Shown in pieces: positions 1 to 8,072 of a DNA stretch of 53,513 bases. Position numbers and translations under genes: made by a program. The stretch is from Candidatus Cryptobacteroides faecipullorum. GTDB lineage: Bacteria; Bacteroidota; Bacteroidia; Bacteroidales; UBA932. Position 1 is the first letter of the stretch; every line of letters starts with the position of its first letter. The stretch covers positions 1-53,513 of the forward strand of contig JADIMH010000041.1 in assembly GCA_017694885.1 (NCBI GenBank). Direction: 5' to 3'. Below the pieces are notes generated by a model. It saw only the letters and a list, made by a program, of their open reading frames with translations, was not told where the DNA came from and did not search any database.

Positions 1-1
1 A

Positions 2-1171
2 GCCAAGGCGGCAAAGGAGAAGGCGGAAGCCTTGAGTGCCGAGCTCAAGGAGACTAAGTCGGCACTTGAGTATAAAGGTAAAAAAATCGATGAGCAGGCC
101 AAGCAGATCGACAATCTCGACAAGTCATTCAAATCTCAGCAGGAGACAATCGAAAATCTCAGGAAGATGATCAGGGAAAGTCCTGCAACCTTCAGCAAGA
201 AGATGAGAGAAGCGCTTGAGGAGAAGAAGTCAATGATCGAGGAAAGCTTCAAGAAGACCGACAGGTTCACTGTGGAGCTCAAGATCGCGACCACCGACCT
301 GACACCTCAGACAGGTTCCCAGTACACAGGTACTGCTATGGATCCTAATATCCAGTCTGTACCTATGCTCGGCAACGCGTTCATCCTTGCATTCGGCACG
401 AAAGACCTGACATCATCAAGGCTCGCATGGGTCGAGTCGACCGTGTCCAAGAATGTCGGCTATGTGAAGGAGCTCGCGGCCAACAGCAACAAGACCACGA
501 TCACGTTCAACGAGAAATACCGTAAACCGGCTAAGATTGCGACATACATGGAGATCTCCAGCGAGTTCGAGAACTGGTTCGAGACGCTCTACAACTTCTG
601 CATCGATGAAGGTCAGCGGCTTATCATGAAGGACGCGGATGCGAAGATCTGGTCTGGAGCCGGCAACGACACATCAAAGCAGGACGAAGTCTACGGGCTC
701 AAGACGGAGGCCACTGCTTTCAGCAAGGTGGCCACATACGATTCTCCTACTGTAGCTGATGTCATCTTTGACGCAATCGCACAGGTCAAGAAGGCAGGTT
801 ATGCTGCGAATGTGGCTATCGTGTCATACGGTACGATGGCAAAGCTCCAGGGGCTCAAGGACAGCACCGGCAATTACATGTTTGACAAGGTCAACGGGAA
901 GCTCCAGCAGGTCAGGGTGCTTGAATCAGATCAGCTCACAGATGATGAGATGCTGGTAGCCGACTCGTCATGTGCGGATATCTACTTCGGCACTCTCTAC
1001 GAACTTGAGTTCACAAGACAGGCCTCAACAGACAGCTGGAGGGTCGACTACAGGAGATATGTGCAGGTGAAGGTCACGGCCCCGAAGAAGAAGGGGCTCA
1101 TCTATGTCGCTGACATTGATACTGCCATCACTTCCATAACTGCCGCAGCGGCAAGCTCTGTTTCTGAATAA
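2..1171 (+). CDS. Phage major capsid protein, HK97 fold (5' truncated)
   Basis: Builds the icosahedral head. The frame is open to the left edge, so the true start is outside the window. The TTG at 32 is not a credible start, because the Lys/Glu/Ala-rich coiled-coil coding continues upstream of it. The first roughly 85 visible residues are charged and helical, like the scaffolding delta domain removed during HK97 maturation. From about residue 100 the sequence has HK97-type capsid character (TTDLTPQTG, MEISSEFENWFETLYN, WRVDYRRYVQVKVTAPKKKG near the end). The connector gene follows after 10 bases. The family call is from sequence character and gene order; a maturation protease, if present, is upstream. 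Confidence 0.88.
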   Translation, partial: AKAAKEKAEALSAELKETKSALEYKGKKIDEQAKQIDNLDKSFKSQQETIENLRKMIRESPATFSKKMREALEEKKSMIEESFKKTDRFTVELKIATTDLTPQTGSQYTGTAMDPNIQSVPMLGNAFILAFGTKDLTSSRLAWVESTVSKNVGYVKELAANSNKTTITFNEKYRKPAKIATYMEISSEFENWFETLYNFCIDEGQRLIMKDADAKIWSGAGNDTSKQDEVYGLKTEATAFSKVATYDSPTVADVIFDAIAQVKKAGYAANVAIVSYGTMAKLQGLKDSTGNYMFDKVNGKLQQVRVLESDQLTDDEMLVADSSCADIYFGTLYELEFTRQASTDSWRVDYRRYVQVKVTAPKKKGLIYVADIDTAITSITAAAASSVSE

Positions 1172-1181
1172 TAGATAGTCA

Positions 1182-1643
1182 ATGATAAGTCTCGACCTCA
1201 TATCTCATGATCAGCCTGGCATTGACTGGCTGCAGGGGCTGAAACGGTATGCTTCAGTCCCTGATGACAGTCAGGACGCGCTTCTCGACTCTCTGCTTGT
1301 TAGGGCGTGCACAGTGGTACAGGAGTATGCAGACACCTCTCTTCTGGCGTGCTCGTTCCGGCTGTCCGTCAGCGGATGCGACTCGCAGGAAATAAGGCTC
1401 TACCAGACGGTGTCAACTGTGACCCGGGTATATGACGGTAGCGGCAACGATATCGGATATACCATGTCTGGACGATGCCTGAAGCTGAGTGCCCCTGCTG
1501 GCGATCTTACTGTAGAATACGATACAGTTCCGGACCAGGCTTCTGTTGACATGCTCCTTCCTGTGGCGATAAGGTATGCCACGGCTCTTTATGACGGGCA
1601 GGACAACACGGAACTTACGAAAATCATATCCGAGATATGCTGA
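1182..1643 (+). CDS. Phage head-tail connector protein (gp6-like)
   Basis: A 153-residue protein placed directly after the capsid gene, where HK97-type phages encode the gp6-like adaptor that docks under the portal ring. It opens with a helical segment typical of these adaptors (DDSQDALLDSLLVRACTVVQEYAD), continues with a beta-rich middle (QTVSTVTRVYDGSGNDIGY), and ends with a second helix (VDMLLPVAIRYATALYDG). The gene starts 10 bases after the capsid stop and overlaps the next gene by 7 bases. The role is inferred from position, size and the helix-beta-helix pattern; no catalytic motif is expected. Confidence 0.7.
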   Translation: MISLDLISHDQPGIDWLQGLKRYASVPDDSQDALLDSLLVRACTVVQEYADTSLLACSFRLSVSGCDSQEIRLYQTVSTVTRVYDGSGNDIGYTMSGRCLKLSAPAGDLTVEYDTVPDQASVDMLLPVAIRYATALYDGQDNTELTKIISEIC

Positions 1644-1999
1644 GAGAGACTAAAGGGGCAAGGAGGTATAACGACACTGTCACCCTCATGAGGTCGGATG
1701 CTTCTGTCGACGAATACGGACACATGAAGCTTTCGGATCCTGTCAAGGTGCTTGTCTGCCATGCGTATGTGAGGCAGATGTCCCTGGCCAAGACCATGAT
1801 GACATTCCAGCAGGCCAATGTCGTAGGACTTGACATAGAGCTGAGGGCGACGAAGGATAAGTTCAATCTCATCGAGTGGAGAGGTCACATGGTGCATTTC
1901 CCCGGCATCGAGGATGTCGACGGAAGGGGGATGAAGATAAGGATACAGGGGTATTACCAGGCTGATAAACCTGAAGCATATGGCGGAGATACAGCTTGA
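1637..1999 (+). CDS. Phage head closure / head-tail adaptor protein
   Basis: A 120-residue, beta-rich protein (YNDTVTLMRS, WRGHMVHFPGIEDVDGRGMKIRIQGYY) in the slot where tailed phages carry the SPP1 gp16/HK97 gp7-like stopper that seals the head after packaging. Its start overlaps the connector gene and its end overlaps the next gene by 20 bases, which suggests translational coupling. The small beta-barrel pattern with an early charged N-terminus and the C-terminal consensus-like RIQGYYQ fits head-tail adaptors. The assignment rests on size, fold impression and gene order. Confidence 0.6.
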   Translation: MLRETKGARRYNDTVTLMRSDASVDEYGHMKLSDPVKVLVCHAYVRQMSLAKTMMTFQQANVVGLDIELRATKDKFNLIEWRGHMVHFPGIEDVDGRGMKIRIQGYYQADKPEAYGGDTA

Positions 2000-2465
2000 A
2001 GGCATGGAGGAGCTCAACAGGAGGCTTGACAGGACGACATCGGACATCCTTTCAGAGGCTGACCAGGGGCTCGCAAAGGCGGGGATGAAGATAATAGCAG
2101 ACTCCCAGCTCATGCTGAGACAGAACGGGACGAACAATACCGGTCTCCTGTCCAACAGCGGGAAGGTCCAGAAGGTCTCGGGTGGATATGATGTCGGATT
2201 CTTCTCTGAAAGTAACGGCTATGCGGAATATGTCGAATACGGGAGGAGGTCCGGAAGATTCCCTCCGTTGAAGATGATAAGGGAATGGGCAAAGAAGAAG
2301 CTGCGTATCGATGACCGAAGGCTTGACTCGGCCGCGTTCCTCATAGGGCGCAAGATATCGAGGAAAGGCACAAGGCCGCAGCCTTTCTTTTCTCCATCGG
2401 TGAGCAAGAACCAGAAGGAAGTGCTTGATGTCATCAGTGAGGCTATAAACAAGGTTACGAAGTAG
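1980..2465 (+). CDS. HK97 gp10-like neck/tail component
   Basis: A 161-residue protein resembling the HK97-gp10 family, which helps join tail to head. Family-like features are the N-terminal IQLEGMEELNRRLD, a central segment built around YAEYVEYGRRSGRFPP (gp10 relatives usually show an aromatic-x-EYG motif followed by PQPFF), and PQPFFSPSV near residue 140. These motifs give more confidence than gene order alone. It overlaps the preceding gene by 20 bases and lies 1 base from the next. It acts in virion assembly and has no enzymatic residues. Confidence 0.75.
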   Translation: MAEIQLEGMEELNRRLDRTTSDILSEADQGLAKAGMKIIADSQLMLRQNGTNNTGLLSNSGKVQKVSGGYDVGFFSESNGYAEYVEYGRRSGRFPPLKMIREWAKKKLRIDDRRLDSAAFLIGRKISRKGTRPQPFFSPSVSKNQKEVLDVISEAINKVTK

Positions 2466-2466
2466 T

Positions 2467-2847
2467 ATGTATGTGAGTTCACTCGGGGCCCTCTACAGGG
2501 CTATGCATGACAGGCTGAAAAGGCCCGGAGTCAAGATAGGGAGCGGTGCGGGTTATCCCCGTGTCGAGATCCATTCGTTCAGCGAAGGAAATCCGCTTGA
2601 CAAGGGACGGCTGACCAGGCAGGTCACATGCATAGTCGAGAGCATGAGCACAAGGAGTCTCGGAGACGCAGTCGGCATGAACGACGAGAACATTTCCCGT
2701 CTCCTCGACGGGACTCTTTCAGTACAGGGTTTCAGTGTCAACGGGATAATGACAACATCGTTGACAGACATGACGGAATCAGCGGATACGCAGGAGATAA
2801 TATACAGGCTGCTTCAGGGGTTGACAATAACTTTAACACAGGAATAA
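2467..2847 (+). CDS. Phage tail terminator / tail completion protein
   Basis: A 126-residue alpha/beta protein in the slot between the gp10-like neck gene and the major tail protein, where siphophages encode the tail terminator (lambda gpU/HK97 gp11-like) that caps the tube. Visible features are an N-terminal helix (LGALYRAMHDRLKR), a strand carrying YPRVEIHSF, a central strand pair around QVTCIVESMST, and an alternating C-terminal strand (LLQGLTITLTQE). The call is by position and fold pattern, with no diagnostic motif. It starts 1 base after the previous stop and ends 1 base before the next start. Confidence 0.55.
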   Translation: MYVSSLGALYRAMHDRLKRPGVKIGSGAGYPRVEIHSFSEGNPLDKGRLTRQVTCIVESMSTRSLGDAVGMNDENISRLLDGTLSVQGFSVNGIMTTSLTDMTESADTQEIIYRLLQGLTITLTQE

Positions 2848-2848
2848 T

Positions 2849-3292
2849 ATGGCAGAAACAGACGCAAGGATGGGGCACTCAAGGAAAGTGTACCTGACTG
2901 ACAGTGTAGTTTCTTCGGTGACTTCAGGGGTCGAAGAACAGGACTGGCTTACTGGAGAGACTACAAATACAGTGAATCTGAACGGAAACCTTATCGAAGT
3001 CTCGGACAAGTCAAGTGACGGATGGCAGAAATTCATTAGCGGTATCAAGGGGGCTACTGTCGATGTCACGGTCAATGTTTTCGACACTGACACAAATCAG
3101 AAGAAGATGCTCGAAAATTTCTTCAGCGGGGACAAGGTCTTCGTCTTTGTCGGTGACCTTACGACCAAGACAGGCTATGCGATGGAGGCTCTCATCAGCT
3201 CTATAAGCGAGACTAACGACAACGGTTCAGTATCGACAAGGAGTATGTCGCTTACGGCGAACGGTGAAGTCAAGAACATTGTTGCGGCATGA
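2849..3292 (+). CDS. Phage major tail (tube) protein
   Basis: A 147-residue protein of tube-subunit size, immediately before the tail chaperones as in most siphophages. It contains a Ser/Thr-rich beta-sandwich pattern: an early strand region (EEQDWLTGETTNTVNLNG), a helix (SDGWQKFISGIKG), then strands VDVTVNVFDTD and VFVFVGDLTTKTGYAMEALI, and a closing SMSLTANGEVKNIVAA. Tube proteins stack as hexamers around the tape measure. The next gene's start overlaps this stop (ATGA), implying coupled translation. The role is inferred from context and fold, which agree well. Confidence 0.75.
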   Translation: MAETDARMGHSRKVYLTDSVVSSVTSGVEEQDWLTGETTNTVNLNGNLIEVSDKSSDGWQKFISGIKGATVDVTVNVFDTDTNQKKMLENFFSGDKVFVFVGDLTTKTGYAMEALISSISETNDNGSVSTRSMSLTANGEVKNIVAA

Positions 3293-3663
3293 TACGTTCA
3301 AGACATCAGATAGAACTCAAGGACGGGGTGAAGGTCGAGATGCTATTCACTCCGTCGATGTACGCACGGGGCAGGGAGCGCGGTATAAGGATAGAGATAG
3401 CCGATACCGGAGACCTGCTCCAGGTGACAGAGGCATATACGAAGCTGATGTATCTCGGGGCTATCAACGCCTGGGAGGCCATGAGGTTCGACGATCCTGG
3501 CATGGGTGAGTTCCCGCATCAGTATATCGACTTTGTCGCATGGTGCGGAGAGCATCCACGGGAGTTCAGGAAAATCATAGGTGAGATTGTCGAGTGCATA
3601 ACCGGCAAGTCCCTCAGTGACTTCTCAAAGGAAAATGACGCGCAGGGCTTAAAAAAAAAGTGA
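3289..3663 (+). CDS. Tail assembly chaperone G (upstream partner of a -1 frameshift)
   Basis: A 124-residue protein between tube and tape-measure genes, the place of the lambda gpG-type tail assembly chaperone that coats the tape measure before tube polymerisation. It ends in Lys-Lys-Lys-stop. The last codons form a run of nine A followed by G (3651-3660) with the TGA directly after, and the next ORF lies in the -1 frame. This is the standard arrangement for making a longer GT fusion by -1 slippage. Its start overlaps the tail tube stop. The chaperone role is inferred from gene order plus the slip site; the protein itself has no enzymatic motif. Confidence 0.75.
   Translation: MIRSRHQIELKDGVKVEMLFTPSMYARGRERGIRIEIADTGDLLQVTEAYTKLMYLGAINAWEAMRFDDPGMGEFPHQYIDFVAWCGEHPREFRKIIGEIVECITGKSLSDFSKENDAQGLKKK
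3651..3660 (+). promoter_or_regulatory. Programmed -1 ribosomal frameshift site (A AAA AAG)
   Basis: In the frame of the upstream chaperone the codons read TTA AAA AAA AAG TGA, so the heptamer A.AAA.AAG sits in the correct phase directly before the stop. Slipping back one base continues as GTG ACC CTT TAT into the downstream 112-residue ORF without a stop. A AAA AAG is the efficient slip heptamer known from E. coli dnaX. An AAAGGAA stretch about 20 bases upstream might act as a weak stimulator; this is uncertain. Confidence 0.82.
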
Positions 3664-3998
3664 CCCTTTATGTTGATTATGATCCAATAGAGAAGTTCCT
3701 TGTAGGCAGATGCGGCAAGACGGAGAAGGAGGCAATGTACACCAGCTTCAGGGAGGTGATGATGCTCGATGAAGGCATGCAGCATGAAGACAGGCTGAGG
3801 TGGGAGATAGCAAGGTGGGAGCAGTATATGCAGATAAACCTCACTCCGAATCTTAAGCCGGGCACGAGACCTCGCAGGCTCCAGGATGTGCTGAGGTTCC
3901 CCTGGGAGGACCAGATGGAATACAAGGCCCCTGAAAGGCTTACTACTGATCAGAAGAAGGCTCTTTCGTCGATAAAGGAAATGTTCTATAAAAATTAG
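3660..3998 (+). CDS. Tail assembly chaperone T domain (expressed as GT fusion by frameshift)
   Basis: A 112-residue ORF in the -1 frame relative to the preceding chaperone. It has no convincing start of its own: the first codon at 3660 is a GTG inside the slip site, there is no ribosome binding site, and the first ATG codons are internal. It is therefore most likely made only as the C-terminal half of a roughly 236-residue GT protein. It is helical and rich in Trp, Arg and Glu (DRLRWEIARWEQYMQ), with Pro-rich turns (LKPGTRPRRL). In lambda the T domain binds the tube subunit, and the same role is inferred here. Confidence 0.7.
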   Translation: MTLYVDYDPIEKFLVGRCGKTEKEAMYTSFREVMMLDEGMQHEDRLRWEIARWEQYMQINLTPNLKPGTRPRRLQDVLRFPWEDQMEYKAPERLTTDQKKALSSIKEMFYKN

Positions 3999-4003
3999 CT
4001 TAA

Positions 4004-5596
4004 TTGGGCAAGATTGGCGATTTGTGGGTACGTCTCGGGTTCAAGGGAGAAGACTACAAGAAAGGCATTGACGATGCCAAGAAGCAGACCCAGGGGTTCG
4101 GGGCCAGCCTCGGCAAGATAAAGGCAGGTGCGGTGGCCGTATGGGCGGCCATAGGCACTGCTGTTGTCGGCTTCGCCAAGGAGATGATCGACGGTACCAA
4201 CCGCATAGGCGATGCATGGAACAGGACCACAGCCCAGATGAAGGCCGGATGGGATGTGTTCATCCAGTCGGTGTCAACCTGGAACTGGGACAACTTCATC
4301 GGAAGAATCAAGGAATCGGCCAGTGCGGCAAAAGATCTACAGAATGCCCTCGATGCTGAATTTGAAGTAAGCAATTCGATAAAGCTTCAGAAGTCCATGA
4401 TGTCGGAAGAGCTTGCCCAGCTCCAGATAGACATGAGAAATCAGAACAAGTCATACGAGGAGAGAGCGGAAGCAGCAAAAAAATATCTTGACAAGGTCAG
4501 ACCTCTTTATGAACAGGAGATCCAGTTGCGTAAGGATCTCATGGAGGCATACTCTGCTAAATGGCTTTCCGGCAGCGGTCTTGAAAATTCCGAAGAGATA
4601 AGGAAGTATCTCCAGCAGTTCCTTGTCGATTACGGAAAAGATGCTAATCTCATAAAGGCTGTAGCTGACTACAACAATAAAAATTCAGATCGCGCGACAT
4701 GGGAAGCAGCAAGGTCTTATCTTGAAGACTACGGCAAACGGACAGGCAACTATGCTGCTGCCACTATGGCCAATGTCTATGAGACGATGAGGGGAGACAA
4801 GGATACTGTCCCTCTTGTCCAGTCTATAGTAGACTATTACAATTCGCTTTCAGCGCTTGATACTGAGAACAGGAGGATATACAGTTCCTTAAATTCGTCA
4901 CTTTCTGCTCTTGGCGGTGACATTGACAGCACTACTGACGCGGTGATCGAAAGTCAGCAGAAGCTTGAGAATGCAAAAGTCTCAATGGCTGAGTCACTCC
5001 CTGCCCTTGCCGGTATAGCCGGAGGGGCAGAATCATCTACCATGCCGGATCTCATCCCGGATGACTGGCTTGAGCGGAACAGGGAAAAGATTGATGCGGT
5101 CATCGCCGAGAAGCAGCGTCTAATGGACGCGGGCCAGATGCTGGCGGATGCGCTGACATACGGAACGACAAACGCCCTTGACGAGCTGGCTAATGCGATA
5201 GCCGGTGTCGAGGGATCTAATGCAGGCAGCGTAGTAAAGGCGCTCCTTACTCCGCTTGCTGATGCCGCTGTACAAGCCGGTTTATTGATCGTTGCGCAAG
5301 GTACCGCAGTCGAGGCTTTCAAGAAATCATTGATGTCCCTTCAGGGAATAGCCGCAATAGCGGCAGGAACAGCCCTTATAGCTATAGGGACAGCCGCTAA
5401 AGCAGGACTGGCAAGGATAGGGTCGTCGGCTGGCTCTTCCGGTACTGCCGTGTCAAGCTCGTACAACAGTGAAGGGTACGGCAGCTACAGGCCTACGGTC
5501 GAGTCGCAAGAGATGACAATTTACATAAAGGGGATGATCAGCGGGTCTGACATCATCCTTGCAGAGGACAGGACGAGGAAAAAGATGAACAGGTAG
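4004..5596 (+). CDS. Phage tail tape measure protein
   Basis: Sets tail length and fills the tube until DNA ejection. The 530-residue protein starts at TTG 4004. An in-frame TAA lies immediately upstream and the next ATG is over 60 codons in, and the N-terminus (IGDLWVRLGFKGEDYKKGIDDAKKQ) fits a tape-measure start, so TTG is very likely real. A hydrophobic segment at about residues 37-58 and a second Ala/Ile/Gly-rich one at about 440-490 flank a long helical, coiled-coil middle. At about 0.15 nm per residue this predicts a tail near 80 nm (inference). The C-terminus is Ser/Gly-rich and ends in a short beta region. Confidence 0.85.
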   Translation: MGKIGDLWVRLGFKGEDYKKGIDDAKKQTQGFGASLGKIKAGAVAVWAAIGTAVVGFAKEMIDGTNRIGDAWNRTTAQMKAGWDVFIQSVSTWNWDNFIGRIKESASAAKDLQNALDAEFEVSNSIKLQKSMMSEELAQLQIDMRNQNKSYEERAEAAKKYLDKVRPLYEQEIQLRKDLMEAYSAKWLSGSGLENSEEIRKYLQQFLVDYGKDANLIKAVADYNNKNSDRATWEAARSYLEDYGKRTGNYAAATMANVYETMRGDKDTVPLVQSIVDYYNSLSALDTENRRIYSSLNSSLSALGGDIDSTTDAVIESQQKLENAKVSMAESLPALAGIAGGAESSTMPDLIPDDWLERNREKIDAVIAEKQRLMDAGQMLADALTYGTTNALDELANAIAGVEGSNAGSVVKALLTPLADAAVQAGLLIVAQGTAVEAFKKSLMSLQGIAAIAAGTALIAIGTAAKAGLARIGSSAGSSGTAVSSSYNSEGYGSYRPTVESQEMTIYIKGMISGSDIILAEDRTRKKMNR

Positions 5597-5599
5597 GCG

Positions 5600-7648
5600 A
5601 TGGCAAATTACGGGCTCAAATACTGGTGGACCAAGAATCGTGGCGGCAAGACCGTACGCCTGGAGATAAGGCAGCGGGACTATACCGGCGCGAGCAAGGA
5701 GATATATGCCCTCACTGCTCTGAGTATAGACATGCAGGGAGGGCAGGACAGTATTGACAGCGCGATCATAAAGACATCTCTGAATGTCAACATCATTGAC
5801 TGCTCAGATATAGCCGACACCTCAACGATGAAATACGGAGACTGGACCGAGTTCTTTACTCCTGACAGCACCCTTTATAAGTTCATAGTGTATCAGGACG
5901 GATCAGCAAGGTGGAGCGGATACCTCACGCCGGACAGCTACGAGGAGGACCTTTCGTTCCGTAACACGATATCGCTGACGGCTAGAGACAACATAGGGCA
6001 TCTTGCTGATTTCGTGTTCGACTACACTTCAGATACGGAGATGATCTCTCTGAACACCCTTATTGACAGTGCTCTGGCAAAGATCGACTTCCCTATGCTG
6101 ACTATGGATGTCACTCCGTCACTCTGCTTTGTTGCAGACGGCAGTTCGGTACTCAATTATGTCGGAAGCATATGCTTCAATGTCTCAGCGTTCAAGGACA
6201 TGACCTGGTATGACGCTCTTAACAGTGCACTTGACAGTCTTGGTCTTGTACTCAGGTATGTTGACTACAATTCGATAGTCATAGCCACTATGCGGCAGAT
6301 AACTCAGGAAGGTGAGATATATAGCGGCAGGAAAAGTGTACAGTTCATAGATGTATCCGGACACCGCATGCTTGATCCTGCCTACAAGGAGATACGCGAG
6401 ACTCTCGACTATGTGACAAGCGACAATGTCTATGCAGGCGAGCTGGAAGAGGGTTCGTTCGGGAGTGACGAATATTATGTTTTCGGGTATTACAACTTTG
6501 ACAGGCCGGCGATACAAATGCCGGTTAACCGTATAACATCAGGAAAAGAATGGTCGAATTATGACCAGAATGGAGATATCCCTGCTTCTTTCAATCCGTA
6601 TAAATACTCGGTTTCTGATGACAAGGACAAATGGATAGACATAGATGACGGTACAGTTTATTTCCCTGTCGATATCGGATCGCTTGGCGACCCGTCAGTA
6701 TACACCTCTTATGACCCTCTTCTGTATAAAAAAAATCTTAATGCAGGGAAGTTCACATTTTCAATGAGAGTAGAAGGCGCCGTAAGCCTGTACGATGATA
6801 ATTCGGTCATAGGCATGACCGATTCTGTGTTCAATTTCACTAACATAATGTTCTCCGCTATTTGGAGGGGAACGGGTGATCTTTATTATGACGGGACATC
6901 ATGGGTAGAGCTTACTCCTGAAACAGCTTCAACATACATCAGCAAGGCTCAGAGCGACTCGTCGTTCACTGTTGAGCTGCCTTCTCCTGATGATCCTGGA
7001 TCCGGGTATCTTGAATTCCGTATACTTGACATTGGCGTACTTTACGGGTTGACAGAGGTAGGGGAAGGAAACGGGCTCTATGCAAGGATAACGGAGGTGG
7101 CGATATCATCAGATATCAGCATGCAGTCAAGCGGATTCAATGTCACGACAAAGTATAACGAGTCAAACAATGTGATGCTTGAGCGGTCCCCGAAATTCGG
7201 ACAAGTCAATTTTTCTGTCATCTCTCCGGCGGAGATTGTAAATGGACTGTATTTCAAGGGTTCAGGTGATGCATATTATCCTGTCACAAAATGGAAATGG
7301 CGAGATCTCGATGAATTCCAGGCAAGCGCTCTGCCGGTGCTTGTGCACACTCAGATACTGGCGTTCCACGCTAAGCCGGACAATGTGCTTACAGGCACTC
7401 TTAGGGATTCGGATGATGAAGATCCACACTTTTCGGACATATGGGTTTTTGATGGCAAGCCGCATCTTATTGTGTCCGGTTCCCTTGACCTCCTGACAGG
7501 ATATGTGGAGAGCGCGATATTGAGAGAATATCAGAGTTATGACAGCATATGGCTTTCGGCTCTTGAATATTACCTCCTCGCTGAAAGCGGTGAATACATG
7601 ACGGACGAGAGCGGTAACATATATGTGATAAACATCAAATATGATTGA
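5600..7648 (+). CDS. Phage tail tip protein (distal tail/Tal-like)
   Basis: A 682-residue protein directly after the tape measure, where distal tail and tail-associated proteins lie. The N-terminal 130 residues are beta-rich and read like a Dit/gp27-type domain (TVRLEIRQRDYTG, YKFIVYQDGSARWSGYLTPDSYEEDL). Residues about 190-240 include the helical FKDMTWYDALNSALDSLGLVLRYVDYNSIVI, similar in character to baseplate-hub domains. The rest is aromatic and beta-rich (DSIWLSALEYYLLAESGEYM near the end). There is no visible peptidase motif. It overlaps the next gene by 8 bases. Confidence 0.7.
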   Translation: MANYGLKYWWTKNRGGKTVRLEIRQRDYTGASKEIYALTALSIDMQGGQDSIDSAIIKTSLNVNIIDCSDIADTSTMKYGDWTEFFTPDSTLYKFIVYQDGSARWSGYLTPDSYEEDLSFRNTISLTARDNIGHLADFVFDYTSDTEMISLNTLIDSALAKIDFPMLTMDVTPSLCFVADGSSVLNYVGSICFNVSAFKDMTWYDALNSALDSLGLVLRYVDYNSIVIATMRQITQEGEIYSGRKSVQFIDVSGHRMLDPAYKEIRETLDYVTSDNVYAGELEEGSFGSDEYYVFGYYNFDRPAIQMPVNRITSGKEWSNYDQNGDIPASFNPYKYSVSDDKDKWIDIDDGTVYFPVDIGSLGDPSVYTSYDPLLYKKNLNAGKFTFSMRVEGAVSLYDDNSVIGMTDSVFNFTNIMFSAIWRGTGDLYYDGTSWVELTPETASTYISKAQSDSSFTVELPSPDDPGSGYLEFRILDIGVLYGLTEVGEGNGLYARITEVAISSDISMQSSGFNVTTKYNESNNVMLERSPKFGQVNFSVISPAEIVNGLYFKGSGDAYYPVTKWKWRDLDEFQASALPVLVHTQILAFHAKPDNVLTGTLRDSDDEDPHFSDIWVFDGKPHLIVSGSLDLLTGYVESAILREYQSYDSIWLSALEYYLLAESGEYMTDESGNIYVINIKYD

Positions 7649-8060
7649 TATGACTGTTGAGATAAAGAGAATAAGTATAGGTACTGATATCAGGATGAGA
7701 GTCAACTTCTCGGTAGCGGGAAGTCAGATGAGCTGGGACGATGTCAGTGATATATCATGCTGGCTCATATGTGACAGTCAGCGTACCAGGCATGATGATG
7801 TCACATTCGAAATAGGTGGCACTCCAGAGGATCTGTATGTCAAATGGCTTGCATGCAATCAGAGGTATGATGGCCTTTATCGGCTGGCAGTCAGATTCGT
7901 CATTGATGGCGATACACGCACATTTGATGCCCCGGCTTTTGAGCTTGTAAAATCAAGTGAAGGCATAGGTTCGTATGAATATACTCTTGTCACGGAAGAC
8001 GGTCTGAATGTCGTCACGGAAGGTAATGAGAATGAGTCGATTTTGATAACAACACTTTAA
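7641..8060 (+). CDS. Small tail/baseplate protein of unknown function
   Basis: A 139-residue beta-rich protein wedged between the tail-tip and receptor-binding genes. Its pattern of short strands (VEIKRISIGTDIRMRVNFSV, CWLICDSQ, LYRLAVRFVIDGDTRTFDAPAFELV) resembles an immunoglobulin- or BppU-like sandwich. A role linking the fibre to the tail tip is plausible from position alone. It overlaps the preceding gene by 8 bases; an ATG at 7650 is an alternative start. I do not recognise a named family. Confidence 0.55.
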   Translation: MIDMTVEIKRISIGTDIRMRVNFSVAGSQMSWDDVSDISCWLICDSQRTRHDDVTFEIGGTPEDLYVKWLACNQRYDGLYRLAVRFVIDGDTRTFDAPAFELVKSSEGIGSYEYTLVTEDGLNVVTEGNENESILITTL

Positions 8061-8072
8061 TTGATAATTATT

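Noticed and set aside
32..34. TTG at 32 as the start of the capsid gene
   Set aside because: The same coiled-coil reading frame continues to the left edge, so the gene is cut by the window.
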